Assembly: GCF_905147365.1 (NCBI RefSeq)
Contig: NC_056413.1
Coordinates: 17,265,501-17,329,500, forward strand
From: Aricia agestis
Taxonomy: Eukaryota > Arthropoda > Insecta > Lepidoptera > Lycaenidae
DNA: 64,000 nucleotides
Reading direction: 5' to 3'
The notes under the pieces are model-generated. The model saw only the letters and a program-made list of their open reading frames with translations. It did not search any database and was not told where the DNA came from. The translations under genes and the position numbers were made by a program. Shown piece after piece: positions 35,501-50,500 of this stretch; the first letter of the stretch is position 1; each line of letters starts with the position of its first letter.

Positions 35501-38500
35501 ATGTGCTGCCCGCTGTGTGGCCTGTTCTGTACACAGGTAATACAATATACTTGTACTACTGTATTATTATACTATGCCACTATTTCTTAGGACCTAGTCT
35601 ATATTTTAGCTAGCTTTTATTTTGAAATAGACTAAAAAAATTCAAAATAAAAGCAGCCTATGTTATGTAATATATATGTATCCTTCAGAATAAAAGTATT
35701 CCAAAGACTTAAGCTTGGTTGTTTGAGTCTTTGGAATACTTTTATGGTGGTCTATAGTAATGTCATCAGTATTCCATGTAAAAGTTGCCAAGACGAGAAC
35801 ATACAGTTTGTGGTGTCAAAAAGTAGTGAGATCTCATGTAGAGCCAAGTTTCTAACCTAACATACTCAGCCCTAAATCTAAAAACCTTAAGTATTTGTAT
35901 ACATATTATAATCTTTTGCATGAAAGACTAAAGAGTACAAAAATATTCGACTTGGATTAAATAACTTCCTATAGTTTGTGCGTTCTAAGATGATATGGGT
36001 GACAGTTTTCATGTTCCTTGCTACGGGTTTTTTTTACAAGAAAACAAAAAAAATCTAAATGTAATAAATTATATTCCATCTACAAAAACAAATGTTTCCT
36101 ATAATAGGCATGATGACAATTTTTTTTTCTTATCGGTAATTGAAAGATACTTAAAAAATATAAACATCGCTGAAAGAATGACTCTGATAGCTTAAAAATT
36201 CACCAAGATATGACAATTCAAATATTTCATAAAAAAGACCTGCCCGAAACGCTCCATACAAAGTGTTACGAAAGTATGACGTCAGTCTTTCGTAGTTTGT
36301 ACGCATCGGGAGACAACTTTGTTCGACAGGTATATTAAATATTGCGTTTATGAAAGTGGTTTCATAACAAAAGTTGCTTATAATTGCATAAGTTATCGAA
36401 TTGTATACAAATATTAAGAAATTTAATTGAAAAAAAATTCGACTTGAATATCCAACTTTGAAGGCGCATAACAAAAAAAATACAAATGCTATCAAGCTGA
36501 AATTTTGGAAACACTTATTTTTTACCGTGATTTCTTTATTTTATTAACAAAATTCGCTAATCTTTGACCTTGTCATCATCCCTATTGTAAATGAATAAAA
36601 ATGAAAAGATGCTAAAGGCTAACTTATTAATAAAAATTATAAATATTAACTGTGAAATAGGAGTATATAATTATTGTTACGAAAACATTTGAAAAATGTC
36701 GTATGCATGAAACGGAACTTATGTCAATAGAGATTGACTCTGTTGAATCGAAATCAAATCGATAAAAAAGGGCGGCCATCTTAAATCGCCGGCACCACTG
36801 AAATGTCAGTACGAAATCGATAATTTCGATTGCAATTCCTTTACGATGTGATTCGATATTTTTAAACTATCGATTAATTTTTGTTAGGTAACTTCCCTAC
36901 TATTGTCAATTATAATGTGTCACGCATATCATCATAAAACGCACAAACTATAGTATAAAACGTGTTCTAGTATTTCTGGCGAACAAACTTTGATCCCCTA
37001 TTGAATTCCCGGATTGAATTTTTTTAAAATGGTATAATTTGTAGATGATGTAGGTTTAAGTATAATATGGATACTCATCACACCAGCTCACCATAATGTT
37101 TGAACAGGGCGAGTTCTACCAGTGCTCCGAGGGCCACCTGTTCCACATAGAGTGCGCGCTGCCCCGCGAGATGACGGACCAGCGTCACCGCTCGGGCTGC
37201 CCGCACTGCGGCGTGCGCTCCTACTACTGGGCGCCCGTCAACACCACCTGTCACCGCGTACGCGTTGACATGCACGTCGCTAGACCCGTGTACCTGCCTG
37301 ATCAGCGGGAGCAGAGGTATACTTATACTATACCCTACATGATGCCCGCAACTTCGTTGCGCCAAGACTCGTTTGTCGCGCGGGAACCGTACATTTTTCC
37401 GGGATAAAAAGTATCCTATGTTCTTTCCCGGGACTCAAAGTATCTCCATACCAAATTTCAGCAAAATCGGTTCAGCAGTTTGGGCATGAAGAGTTAATTA
37501 AAAAGTTTATAATATGAAATATTAGTATGGAATTATGGATATACCATCGGAGAATATATATTTTTTTTTAACTCCTTTTGTCCTGCGATCTGTCCTTAGA
37601 CATTGAGCTGGATTTTAGTAATTATGTTCTTGGCGTGTATGGAACATATCCAATGATATGACCATTTTGTTAGTAGAGCTCTGTTAAAGCATGTCTTGAG
37701 GGGCTCGTCTTTTGAGCCTTTTGAAGGTTCTATTTGGTTCTTCGCTCATTAGATTCTTTTCGGAGAATAATGATAATCAATATGTGGACTTGACATAACA
37801 CGACCAAATCGTTTATACGTGGGAGAGCCATGCTTCGGCACGAATGGGCCGGCTCGACCGGAGAAATACCACGTTCTCACAGAAAACCGGCGTGAAACAG
37901 CGCTTACGCTGTGTTTCGCCGAGTGAGTGAGTTTACCCTAGGCCCAATCCCCTACCCTATTCCCTTCCCTACCCTCCCCTATTACCCTATTCTTTTCTTG
38001 CTTTCCATCAGGTGACCCGTTTGCTCGTTTGCCCCCTTATTTCATAAAAAAAATAATTGTCGGAGCAGACCAGCGTTGCCGTCATCAGTCGTATCTGCCG
38101 ATAAATCAATATTCTGATAATACTTATTTTAAATGAAGTTTATATAACCAGAAAGCGTCCTTGGCCTAATGGGTAGACCTTCGGTTCGCACTCCTAGAGG
38201 GTGCAGGTTCGAACCCGGGTGGAGGCGTGTACCTATGATATATTTTCTGATCTCAAGTACATAATACGGACGCTCGTACGGTGAAGGAAAGCATTAGGGC
38301 GCGTTCATACGTGCGTGTTTTTTCAGCGCGCGCGAATTCAGCTCCCAAAGCTAAAGCAGTAAATGCGCACGTCTGAACGCGCCGTTAGTACGTAATAACT
38401 AAAACAGTGCAGCAGAAACCAGTTAGTGGTGCAGCATTTTGGCGAAATTTATTTTCACAGAAAACATCACATTAACCTATTAGTTATATTCTCGATTACT

Positions 38501-41500
38501 TACACACAATATGATCGATATCGCATAATAATAATTTCTCCTATCTTACAGCACACCGGCTTTCCTCGGCTTTACAAAACTAGATCCCGCCAAACTGGAC
38601 CATGGGCCGCTCATACCGGAGGACTTGTTGCCGCCCCTCGTCGACATTAAACAGATGTGCGAGACCGCGGAGGGGGGGAAGAGTGTACAGGAGCTGTACG
38701 ATGCGATAGTAGCGGGGGAGAGGCTGGAACAGATCATACCTAAACTTGGTACGTTTTGAATGTAGTGTAATTCCAACATTATTTCAAAAAGCAGATGCCT
38801 TTGAACGACAATTAACAGCTTATCTGTTTCGTATTGCAATGTCGGTCTTAAGACTGTCGTTTTGTATAGCTATATCTGTTGTTTTATATTGGAATATATA
38901 TTTCTAGCGAGTGATAGCCCTGTAATAATATTTTACCGCAGTGGGCGTGGACGTGAATGAAGTAACGTGTGCGGGCGAGTCGTGTGCGCACGCGGCGGCG
39001 AGTGGCGGGCGCGCGGACGTGCTGTACGCGTTGCGCTGCGCCGGCGCCGACCTCGACGCCGCCGACAAGGCCGCGCGCACGCCGCTCATGCGCGCTATAC
39101 AAGGTACGGTTTTGAAATAATCGGCCAAGTGCGAGTTGGACTCGCACACTAAGAAGTACACATATAATTAAGGCCTCTGTAAAATTTTAAAGTGCCTACC
39201 CGTTACCGTTATTGTTACCGAGTAAAAAAGGCCAAAAGGCTTTTGTTGTATGGGAGCCCCTTTTTTTTTTTTTTTGTTTTTAATATTTGTTGTCATAGTG
39301 GCAACGATCACACAATCTGTGAAAATTTCAGAAGTCTAGCTATAGTGGTTCTTGATATACAGCCTGGAGACAGACAGACGGACAGACAACGAAGTCTTAG
39401 TAATAGGGTTTTTACCCTTTGGGTACTGAAAAACCCTGTATACCCTAAAAACAGTATTTTTTATCCCCATTACTAATAAAGATATTCCCGCAATTAATAA
39501 TTACAAAGGTCTTCTTGTCTTTGCATATTGGTAGTCACAGAACAGTCAAATACTGGTCTTCTTCTTGTCTTGAATAGTTACAGGCTGCATAAACTTAAAA
39601 CCATTATCTTATTAGGCTCGACATTCTAGTGAATAACATAATTACAGGTGACGAATTAAAATGTTTATTGCCGACCACCAGTAACATAATGTGACTTACT
39701 ATGTTTTACTGTACTTAAAAAAATTGTAACAGCTCTCCTCGAGAATGAACCAGTGGAGGAGCCCGAGGAGCCTGGTGACGATGTCCCACACGACAAGGTA
39801 CAAGAGGGTGGAGAGAAAGAGAAAGACGATGTGAAAGAGAAGGAAGATGACAAACACAAGGAGGAGGCGGAAGACAAGGCGGACGTGCGGGAGCAAGACC
39901 TCATGAGGGTCATTAAGTTCCTGGTCGCGGCGGGATGCGACGTCAATGTAGCTGTAAGTGGTAGTTCACCTTTTTTTCACATGACGGTTTTACGTTTTAC
40001 CTTTTTGTCACTCATTTGCAAATTGCAGATAACGCCGCAAGTGTTTAACCTGTATTCGTACTGTGGTAATACCTCGATCGTGGGAATCGCAGTCACAATA
40101 GATTTTCAATTGTTATTCGACAGCCGGGTGCCGCTTGGCACATCTTTAATCACAACATACTTTGATTATGATTTATGATCACCTTTTGTAATGAATAATG
40201 ATGTTTTAGGGTCCGGAGGGTATGTCAGCGTTGCACGTGTCGGCGGGCGCGGGCGGTGCGGCGGTGTGCGCGCTGCTGCTGGGCGCGGGCGCGGCGGTCG
40301 ACGCGCGCGATCACGGCGGGTGGACGCCACTCGTGCGCGCCGCAGAGAACGGCCACGCCGCGTGCGTCAAGTGAGTCGACTATAATATTCATAACCTAGT
40401 TCGTGGTGTTCTGTGGGAATACTGTTCTTTTAGGGATAAAATATTGGTTACATGTTTTGTCTTCATGAAATCTTTTTAGTACGTTCTGCATAATATAGAA
40501 ACAGTATATAGACAATCACAAACCTAATATTATAAGTGATATGGCATAATATAAAAAAAAAATAACTGAGTTTTTATTCTTAAGGTAACCTAAATAATGT
40601 TTTTTAATATTTATTACGCTAAAATCCAGCTGCTTATAGTGGCTTATACGGTATGGCATAATGGTATTTTTATTTTATTTTATTTTAAAGGAAAACTTAC
40701 AGCTAGTACAAAGGTAGGATTCAAAAGTAACAATACAAATGCCAATTAAAAGTTTTCGCGACTAGATATTTGTTTAGATTGTACATAAATTTGGTTGACG
40801 TCAAATTGACGCACTGTGATGAATAAAATATATATATAAAAAAAAGACAGCAATAAAAATGATAGCATATCCTTGGATCGTCAGTATCAGTAATGTGCAA
40901 ATTATTATCATAAACTAAATTAGCTTGTATCAGTAGTATTAAAGAAATGGTCTGTAAACACTTTTCTGAGACTTCTAATGTTAGTAATTAATAGATCTAC
41001 GTCAGTACTTTGAGACGCTGTATTGTACGCTTTGCTAGCTCGCACGATGTACGCATTTTGCCGGTAGGTGGCCATATGGAACGTGTAGGAGTTGACGTCT
41101 TCTGAGCGAGCCGGTGGGTATTTTGAGCTCAAATTTACTGACTAGTTCCGGGCAATCAATTGAACCACTGAATATTTTAAAGAGCAACGACAAGTCGGCA
41201 ATGTTTCTTCGTTCGGCGAGAAGCAAGATGTGAAATTTTTTGCATCTTTCGATATAGTTAGGTAGGTGGGTATTTGGCTTGAACTGTATGAATTTTAAAA
41301 ACTTTTTTGAATATTCTCAATTCTATCAATGTAGGTAGCGTAGTTGGGGTTCCATACGGGTGAGCAGTATTCCAAATGACTACGAACGAAAGCACAATAA
41401 AGTATTTTAATTGTTTTAATGCGCGTAAAATCAAAGGAGAGTCTAAATATGAATCCTAAGGCTTTGCGAGCTTTTTTAATTAAGTGGTCGATGTGCGAGT

Positions 41501-44500
41501 CGAATAGAAGTTATATTGAGGATGCATATACTACGTCAGAGTGCTGCTCGGTGCGGGCGCGGACGCCGGCGCGACGGACGGCGAGGGTCACGGCGCGCTG
41601 CACTGGTGCGCGCTGGCGGGCCGCGCGCGCTGCCTGCGCCTGCTGCTCGCCGCCGCGCCGCACCTCGCCTCCGCCCCCAACAGACACGCCGACACACCAC
41701 TGTGAGTATCACTAGGGATTTTTTTTTTCTAAAAAGTTAGGTTAGGTTTTTTCACAAACAGGGATTGTGACCTCTTTTGTTCACAACATGTTTGGTAATT
41801 ATTCCGAACGCGCACACCGATACAACGCTGTGAGTACCAACACAAGGGATTGCGAACCTTTTTTTGTGGAACATGTACTGTAAATAATAATAATATGTCA
41901 AAGGCCTGTTGCCCACACGCAGTAAGTCAGAGATGGAAATGAATTGATATTTGCCATTTATGTTGCCAAAACAAAATTTTGTATTGGGTTTCTTTATTAC
42001 GATTGTCTTTACAGACACGTGGCTGCCAGGGAGGGCCACTACGCCTGCGTCATCATTCTACTCGCACACGGAGCCAGGGTATGTGTTTTCAGTTTTTTCT
42101 TCCTTTTCAAAAGCTACACGTTAACTACATCTCATGACAGGACAGCGGTGTCCCACCACGACCCCGAGGGACATGCTAAAGCTGGTTGTGGACTCGCAAC
42201 TTAATGGATCAGAAGATGAAAGAATAGGAAGTATGAGGGATACTTCCTAGTCCTCTGCAATCTTTTTTCCCAAAGCAATCAATATGTGATGTTCGCAGAC
42301 GGACATGGAGAACTCAGCGGGCGAGCTGGCGGTGGAGGTGTGCGGGGGGCGGTGCCGCGCCGCCATCTCGCTCAACATGCAGGTCGCGTGCGCCGCCAAA
42401 GGGACGCTGCACAGACATAAGATGCTAAGCAGGTACGTTAAACCTAGAGGTCTCACCTCCAGTCTGTGAAGAAAACACTTGGACTTGTAATTATTTATAA
42501 CAATATATACACAAACCTTAATTCTCTTTACAACATTTCTTTACAACGTGGCATTACTTGTCATAGACTTATTACACTCTCAACACTCTGGGTTATAACT
42601 TATAGTTAATCGTGGATGATATGTTGCTGCGTTCCTCGTTCTTCATGATATTTATAATAGACGACCTCTGTGGCTCAGTTGATGGGCTATTGGTAGCTCA
42701 AGCCGGGGGTCGCGGGCTCGAATCCCGCCGACGGAACAAAAAGTTTTCAAAGTTCCTGGGTCATATTAAATATGTGTATCATATTATAATAAAAATCTTA
42801 AATATATTATGTACAAATAGTATAAAAGTATTAAATATATTTCCGTTGTCTGGTACCTGTAACACAAGTCCTTCAGGTACTTACCACGGGGCCAGACTGA
42901 CGTGGTGTGAAGCGTCCATAGATATTATTATTATATTATTAATAGAGATAGGCATGTGTGTATTAATTATTAGTAAAAAAAGATGATGTGTCAGCAATTT
43001 GCACGCATAAATTGTTGGAGTTGATTTGGTAACCTTATTACGTCTTAGTAATAAAAAAAAAATCTATAACATATTCTGCAGTGACATATCAAACGGTCGC
43101 GAGCCGTGGGGCGTGGAGTGCGTGAACGAGGTGGACGACGCGACGCTGCCCGCCGACTTCACGTACACCGCGCAGCTCGTCACGCCCGCGCCGCTGCAAG
43201 TCGACTGCACGCTCGCCACCATGCAGGTACAGTTGGGTACTGAGTTAGAAGGGTTATATTATTGAATGGTTATTTGTATAATGTACTAGCTGTTGCCCGC
43301 AACTTCGTCCGCGTGAATGTATGTTATTAAAATCGAGATTTACAAAATTGAACACCCATCTACGACTATTTTATTTGGATCTACATTACACACGAAATTT
43401 TTAATGTACCACGAAAATAAAATATAATTATAAAAATTGTAACTGTACTAAGTATAGTTAAATTAATATTGGAATTTGTTGTGTTAGACTGTTGCCAATA
43501 ATAATTATGACAAAAACGCTTGAAGGCACGGATTAATTTCCTGCTGTCCACGATCACCGTAGTATGCGACATCAGATTTACACTGTAGGTTGTCTAGCAT
43601 TGTAGTTCTTTCGTCTTGGCAGAAAAAACTCTCCCAGAGAACATGATTCAAACATAGTGCCTTCTGTCGTACATATTCTACCATTTCTACCTATGTGCTC
43701 GACCGATGCTAGTAACTTAGATCCGTAAAGTTTGACTTTAAAATTTCCATGGCTGGTAACGAATTGGGATACGCAGTGGTCCATCCAGTGTTTGGATAAG
43801 CGTTTACGAATATTAGGAAAAGTTTTAAAGATCGACCTTTGCTAGAATTGGTAATCACTTTGGTTGTCGTTGTAAATTCCGAGGAGTTTCTTCAATTCCA
43901 TTACTTATCAAGTCACCGTTTTTAGGGTTCTGTACCCAAAGGGTAAAAACGAGACCCTATTACTATAAGACTTCGTTGTCTGTGCTTCTGTCTATCTCCA
44001 GGCTGTATCTTAAGAACCGTTATAGCTAGAGTTCTGAAATTTTTACAGATTGTGTATATCTGTTGCCGCTATAATAACAAATACTGAAAACAAAATATAA
44101 TCAATATTTAAGGGGGGCTCTCATACAACAAACATGATTTTTTGGCCTTTTTTGCTCGATACCAATAATTACAACAGACAAGCAGTTGAAATTTTCACAG
44201 AATCCTTAAATATATGTGTTATTTAATAATTAATAATAAAATTGGAATATAATTAAAATTTAAGGGGGGCTCCCTTACAAAAACACAACTTTTGGCCTAT
44301 TTTTTCTCTATAACGGTACGGAACCCTTCGTGCGTGAGTCCGACTCGCACTTGGCCGATTTTATTGTAAACATGGTATCAAATTCGGGCAATCTATACAA
44401 CAAAAAAAGAATTTTGAAAATCTGACCACAAACAGCAAAGTAAACATTAACTACTCCTTTTTTTAAAGTCGGTTAAAAAAAAGTATCTAAGATGTTGACC

Positions 44501-47500
44501 AGGGATGTAAGGTTTTAATTCAGAGATTAGCCTGTACAAACAGACAAACAGACAGAGAAACAAAAATTTCAAAAACAGTTAAAATGTATTCTACTACTCT
44601 TCTAACATGCCCCTGACTCGTTTTTTCAAGTTTATTTTCAATGTACAAAAATTTTACCTCTACGATTTTATTATAAGTATAGAGTATAGATAATATTATT
44701 ATATTTTATGCTATACAAGGTGTAACAAAACTATGTGATAACAGATTCAAACTGAAGGAGGATCCGTCGTGCCTTGATGATATTGAGCAAAAATTGGGCA
44801 CATCGATGACGGGTGAGAATCTGCCTGCCATTCTGGGGGGTAAAAAGAGAGATTTGTTCCTCTCTTTTTGTAAGAGGATAGTGTGTGTAACAAACAAAAG
44901 AAATTGTAGTTGTGCTGTATTTTTACATCAACATTGTAGTCTCCATGATGGTCAGTACGGGTTCAGGCGTGGACTGTCAACGGAGATCGTAATAATGAGT
45001 CTAAAGCACACTGTCAAATATTACACGAGCAGGCGTACACCTGTGTACGCATGTTTCCTCGACCTCAGCAAGGCTTTCGATCTCGTCTCCTACGACATCT
45101 TGTGACCAAAATTGGAAACTCTTAGTTTACCCGACGGTTTCACCGACTTGCTTAAAGAGCTATGGCAGATTTTTAGGTAAAAGTTTTTAAAGCATCTTAG
45201 GAACGCATAGCAACCAAAGAATAACATATATTCGTAAATGATTTTCAACGATTTTGTTACATTGATCTAAAGCCAGGATAAAAAGATAATATTTAAAAAT
45301 AGCCAAAGTGATTTCCTTTTCCAAAATGGCCATTTTCTGTCATCCGATGTTGCCTATAATTATTTTTTCCAATTTAAAATCAAAAAAGTTTTCTATTTGT
45401 AATCACATTTATAGTGCTTACATAAATTATGATTAAGTAAAATTATTTGAATTTATCTGGATGCAGTCTTGAATTTATTTTCCTTCAAAATTGCTTCACA
45501 TTCGTAATATGTACTTTACTACAATTAATAGCAGTGCATAAAATGAATTGTAAGTACTTATACTTATTCAATATTTCATATGAAATCTACTTATAAATAT
45601 ACAAATAATGAAATAAATTACATTAAGTGGACTGGACTCAATAAATCCTCATAAGAAACCTTCCTAAAATCTTTTTTCGACATATTAAAGTACACTAAGA
45701 AGCCTTTGGTAGCCCTACGACGACTAACTACTTTTCTTAATTGTTTATTGCAATAAGTGAAAACATGAATTAATTATTCTGTTAGATGTAATTTCAAGCT
45801 ATAAAAGCATGTGATACATTTTGATGACTGATGTCTCCATAATATCTTCCATATTTCTCCCTCTCACTATTCATAAAGTTCAAGTTATTGATAAAGTTAT
45901 CACCAATCTAAGTGGGATCCACATCCCGTTCGTTAACTTGTGTTTTCATTAATTATTTTTGCCTAGCAATCGTAACCTTCATTTCTCCATCAGTTTCTTG
46001 AATATTTAATAATAAATACATTATTAAACATGGTACATGCATTAAATATTAAGCTACATAATTACATAACCTTCAAAACTTCTAAGTATGATAACTCAAA
46101 AACCTGGCCTTCTAAAATCACGATTTTTTTTTAAGAATCAGTAATAAATGCTCTTTAAAATAAGGTATATTTTATTCATAGACGCTTACTTTATTTATGA
46201 CCTAAATTCGTCTATGGGAAGCTGCGATAGCTCTTTTGGTACTGTAATCAAGTGAGCTATGTGAGATGGGCTGGCAAATATTCCGAACCGTACGGGATGG
46301 AGTGCGGGGTGAGGCAGGGGGGCAGACCTCGACCCGGCTCTTCAACCTGTACGTGGATTCACTGATACGGGAACTCAGCGGTACTCGTGTCGGTTGCCAT
46401 ATCGGAAACGTGTGCGTCAACAATATTAGCTACGCGGACGACATGGTACTGCTGGCGCTATCTGTCGGTGCATTAAGAACATTACTCGGTATTTGTGAAA
46501 AATACGCTGTCTCACATGGTTTACTTTACAACGCCAAAAAATCACAGTACATGGTCTTTAAGGCTGGCAGGAAATGTCCCAATATTGTTCCCCCTATACA
46601 CCTTAATAATCAACTTCTAGAGAGAGTGTACACTTTTAAATATCTGGGACATTTCGTGACTGACGGCCTTCGAGACGATGTGGACCTCGAAAGAGAGCGT
46701 AGGGCATTGTCTGTTATGGCAAATATGTTGGTGCATAAATTTGGTCGTTGCACGGACGCCGTAAAAATTACTCTTTTTAAGGCCTACTGCACCTCTTTTT
46801 ACACCTGCAGCTTATGGACCAACTACACCAATAAAACATACAATGCCACGCATTCAATATAATAATGCTTTTAGAGCACTGTTGCGGCTGCCGCGTTTCT
46901 GTAGTGCCTCAGCGATGTTTGCTTTTGCGGATGTAGATAGTTTTGAAGCTATAAAAGGACTGCATCGCTATTGGCCAGGGTCCGCGGCAGCGGCCACAGT
47001 GTCCTGAGAGAGATAGTCGACAGCGGGAATTGTCCTCTGATCGACTTCATGATAAATAGGACTAAATCTCTTTTTATAATAGAATACTAACATAGCGATA
47101 ACTTTCTTTACTAACAATTTTATGGATCTGAGTAATCTGAAATAAACCAATTTTATTTTTATTTATTTTAAGTCATACGACATAAAACTAAAATTGAATG
47201 CCGTACTGTAAATTCAATTTTCGTTTAGTCGATATAACAATTAACGTGTCACCAGGGTTGCGCGTGCGACGAAGGCTTGTGCGACGGCGGCGCGTGTGCG
47301 TGCGCGGCGCTCGGCGTGCGGGCTTGGTACGTGCGCGGCCGCCTGCCCGCCGCCTTCCCCTACCACGATCCGCCGATGCTGTTCGAGTGTAACAACACAT
47401 GCGCGTGTAACATGGTGCGTGAATTGTTTATTATAATATACATATCAAAATATGTAAATATATAGGAGTGGTATGTGTATGTCTTACATACTTTACAATT

Positions 47501-50500
47501 TTTTTCCATTGATCTTCCTAATTATCATATTAAGTATTATGTATTTTTCGCCTGTTAGTGTATTCGCCCGTTAAACACTTGACCGTTATTTGAAGCATAA
47601 TAATTGAGATAGGCACTTCCGTTTCCGCAGATTTTACCTCCTTTTCTTTCCTGAATGTTGGTAGCGCTGTCAACCTTGGCGTTATTATCGAGCAGGTAGA
47701 GGGAGAATTCCCGCTTCACTATGATCATTGGCGTTTTGTTTTCCGCACCGCACAGTCGTGCTCAGAAGTCATTACGTATACGGGGCAGGCTAAGAGTTAT
47801 ATATCCGCGCAGGGTATGTCTCATGGATGTTGTGCTAGCTCGCACTTTTCCCATGCTCACCAGTCTGCGCAAGGCTGTTCTTACAATCGTCCCCCGCAGG
47901 GACAAACAATTAATTTTGAACCACGGTCAATGCCTAGCAATACACGAAGTTCTTTTTACTCGAGAGGAGCTCGATTGGACAACTGGGAGGCAATTCTTAG
48001 GATGTGAACATTTTCCCTCGTAAAATTATCTCACGAACTATTCATGTCTACTGGCAAGTTCGAATGATACGTAAAACTCGTATTCTGGGGACCAATAGAG
48101 TATCGAGGAGTTTCTGCCATTGACATTATTTTGCGTTCTTTAGGCATTAAAAAAAAAAGTTACGATAAATTTTGCAACGTGCGAAGATATTTAATTGTAT
48201 TCTAGTAAATATAGCTTACGAAATAATTGATTTTATTACACCACTAGCTATCCCGACAAGTTGTTTTGCGGTTATTTTGCCATATGATTACGTAGTACTT
48301 ATAATATCTCAAATCTCAATGCATAATATAATATAATTATTTGTAATTAATAACTAAATCCTCGTAAAATTATTTCTTGAACTATTCATTTCTACTGGCA
48401 AGTTCGAATGATCCTTAAAACTCGTATTCTGGGGACCAATCGAACAAATTACCAATCGACCTATCGAGGTGTTCCTGCCATAGACTCAATTTTGCGTTCC
48501 GTTTCGGCATTAAAAAAACGCTTGGACAAATTTTGCAACGTGCGAAGATATTTAAGTGTATTCTAGTAAATAAAGCTTACAAAATAATTGATTTTATAAT
48601 ATTACTAGCTATCTTGGCAAATTGTTTTGCGGTTGTTTTGCAATATACTTACCTATATTATTTGTAGTTAACAGAGGCGGCGCAAGGCGTGGGCTGTGTG
48701 GGTTGCCCCTCCAGCGTAGCTAGCACGGGGTTTCCAAGTCGATTCTTCGGAAGAAAGTAATGGCAGTTTCTTTCCCATGTCTACATATCTTATTCCCGAG
48801 CATGGCCCCACCCATCGACTTGAGTTTCAGTGGACAAAGACAAGAAACTCTTTCCATAGCAACCAAAGCAACGGCAATTATTATTTTTTTGACATTTAGT
48901 TTTTTGGTTCTTTTTTTTTAATTATGGCACCTCGGCTATAAAACCATGGCCAGTGTCGAGTAAATGGCGGCAAATTCAAAAAATCGACGTGTAGCAACCT
49001 TGTCTATAGCCATCAGGCGCGGTCCGAAGGGGGGGGCTCACAGGGGACATGACCACCCCCAAAATCTAAGGTAAAATTGGAAAATCTCAAAATCTTGCTA
49101 AATAATAAAAGGAAATTTCTAACTATCCCTTAGCTACCACTTCGTCCGACCTTACGAGTAGACAGCTGCTGTGAACCCAGAAACGTCCGAGGGCGCAGAT
49201 AAAAAACCCCCCCCAAAATTTCAGGCTGCGACCGCGCCTGAGTGCCATAATAACAATAAAAAAAGAATCAAGAAACTAAATGTCAAAAGCGGTTCGTCAT
49301 GCTTGACTTATAGATTTCCAAAAGCGGAAGATATCGAGATACGAAAGAAACTTTTTCTCCAGTGTTTTTCCGGTAAAACTGTCAAAATTTAGTTTCTTTC
49401 GTTTGTCTACGTGCTTGTGCTAGCTATGCTGGTACTGGTAGTTAATACGAGACACAATTATAGCTTATCTATTGTTATCGCGGTCGCCGATGACCGCTTG
49501 GGGCTTGAAGCTTTAAAAACTAAATTATTCTTTTATTCTTTATAATATTTTGTAAAGAACAATTAAGTACTTATATTTTTATTGAAGTGACTAAATAAGT
49601 ATGGCACCACGGCAACGTACGGGACGTTGCCGTGGTGCCATACTTATTTACTTTTACCATACTTATTTATTCACAAACAATAATTTGGTCGCCGAATTTA
49701 CTGTTATTTATTTGACTAATGCACTTATCAATAATTATAACAAGTATTGAAAGAGACTACTAAAACAACACTTATTATTCTAATACAGCGTTATAGTACT
49801 TGTACTATTATCTATTCTGTGGTTATAGTAATATAAGTAATATCACAATAACTTTCGTAATCGGAAGCGGGCGCGAGACTGTCTGCACTCTGCAGCCTGC
49901 CGCTGGTCGCAGCCCGAGTCGTTCCGTCGGGAGTCGGGACTTGTCGGGACACGAATGGCGCGCACCCGCTCGGCCTCAAAGGGCCGCGCGGCGCGCCATA
50001 CCGGAATGGCAGCCGCGGCGAGGCTAACACAGCTAACACTTTCGGTGTCATATGATTTCAAGCTTTATCTTCATGACTGTAATACATAGTGAAGACTACG
50101 GCTGCCCGTGGCCGGTCGTGGCCGCTGGCGGTTTTGGTAAAAATCAGTAAAACCGTTTCGGAGGAGTAAGGTAACTAACATTATGACACGAAATTTTATA
50201 TAATATAAGAAGATGAGATGTACTTGTCATCAAAATATTATGATAAACGTAATTATCCAAAAAGTAGCTATCCCCGTGAACTACGTGTCACTTTAAAACC
50301 TTCCCTGTACTTCTACGAATATTTTAAGACTAAAATTAGCCCAATCCGTTCAGCCGTTTTTGAGTTTTAGCGTTACTAACACAATTGGAAATCTATTTTT
50401 ATACATACATATATATAGATGTATACAGTATACAATATAATAGAACAAAAGTTCTGATAAAAATATGTAGTCTAATTCAGCTATATTTTAATAAAAAATA

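Noticed and set aside
37078..37365. Minus-strand open frame opposite G9a exon 6
   Set aside because: The plus strand carries conserved Cys/His motifs in frame with neighbouring exons; the antisense frame has none.
38150..38225. Functional tRNA gene
   Set aside because: A/B-box-like motifs only; flanks do not form an acceptor stem.
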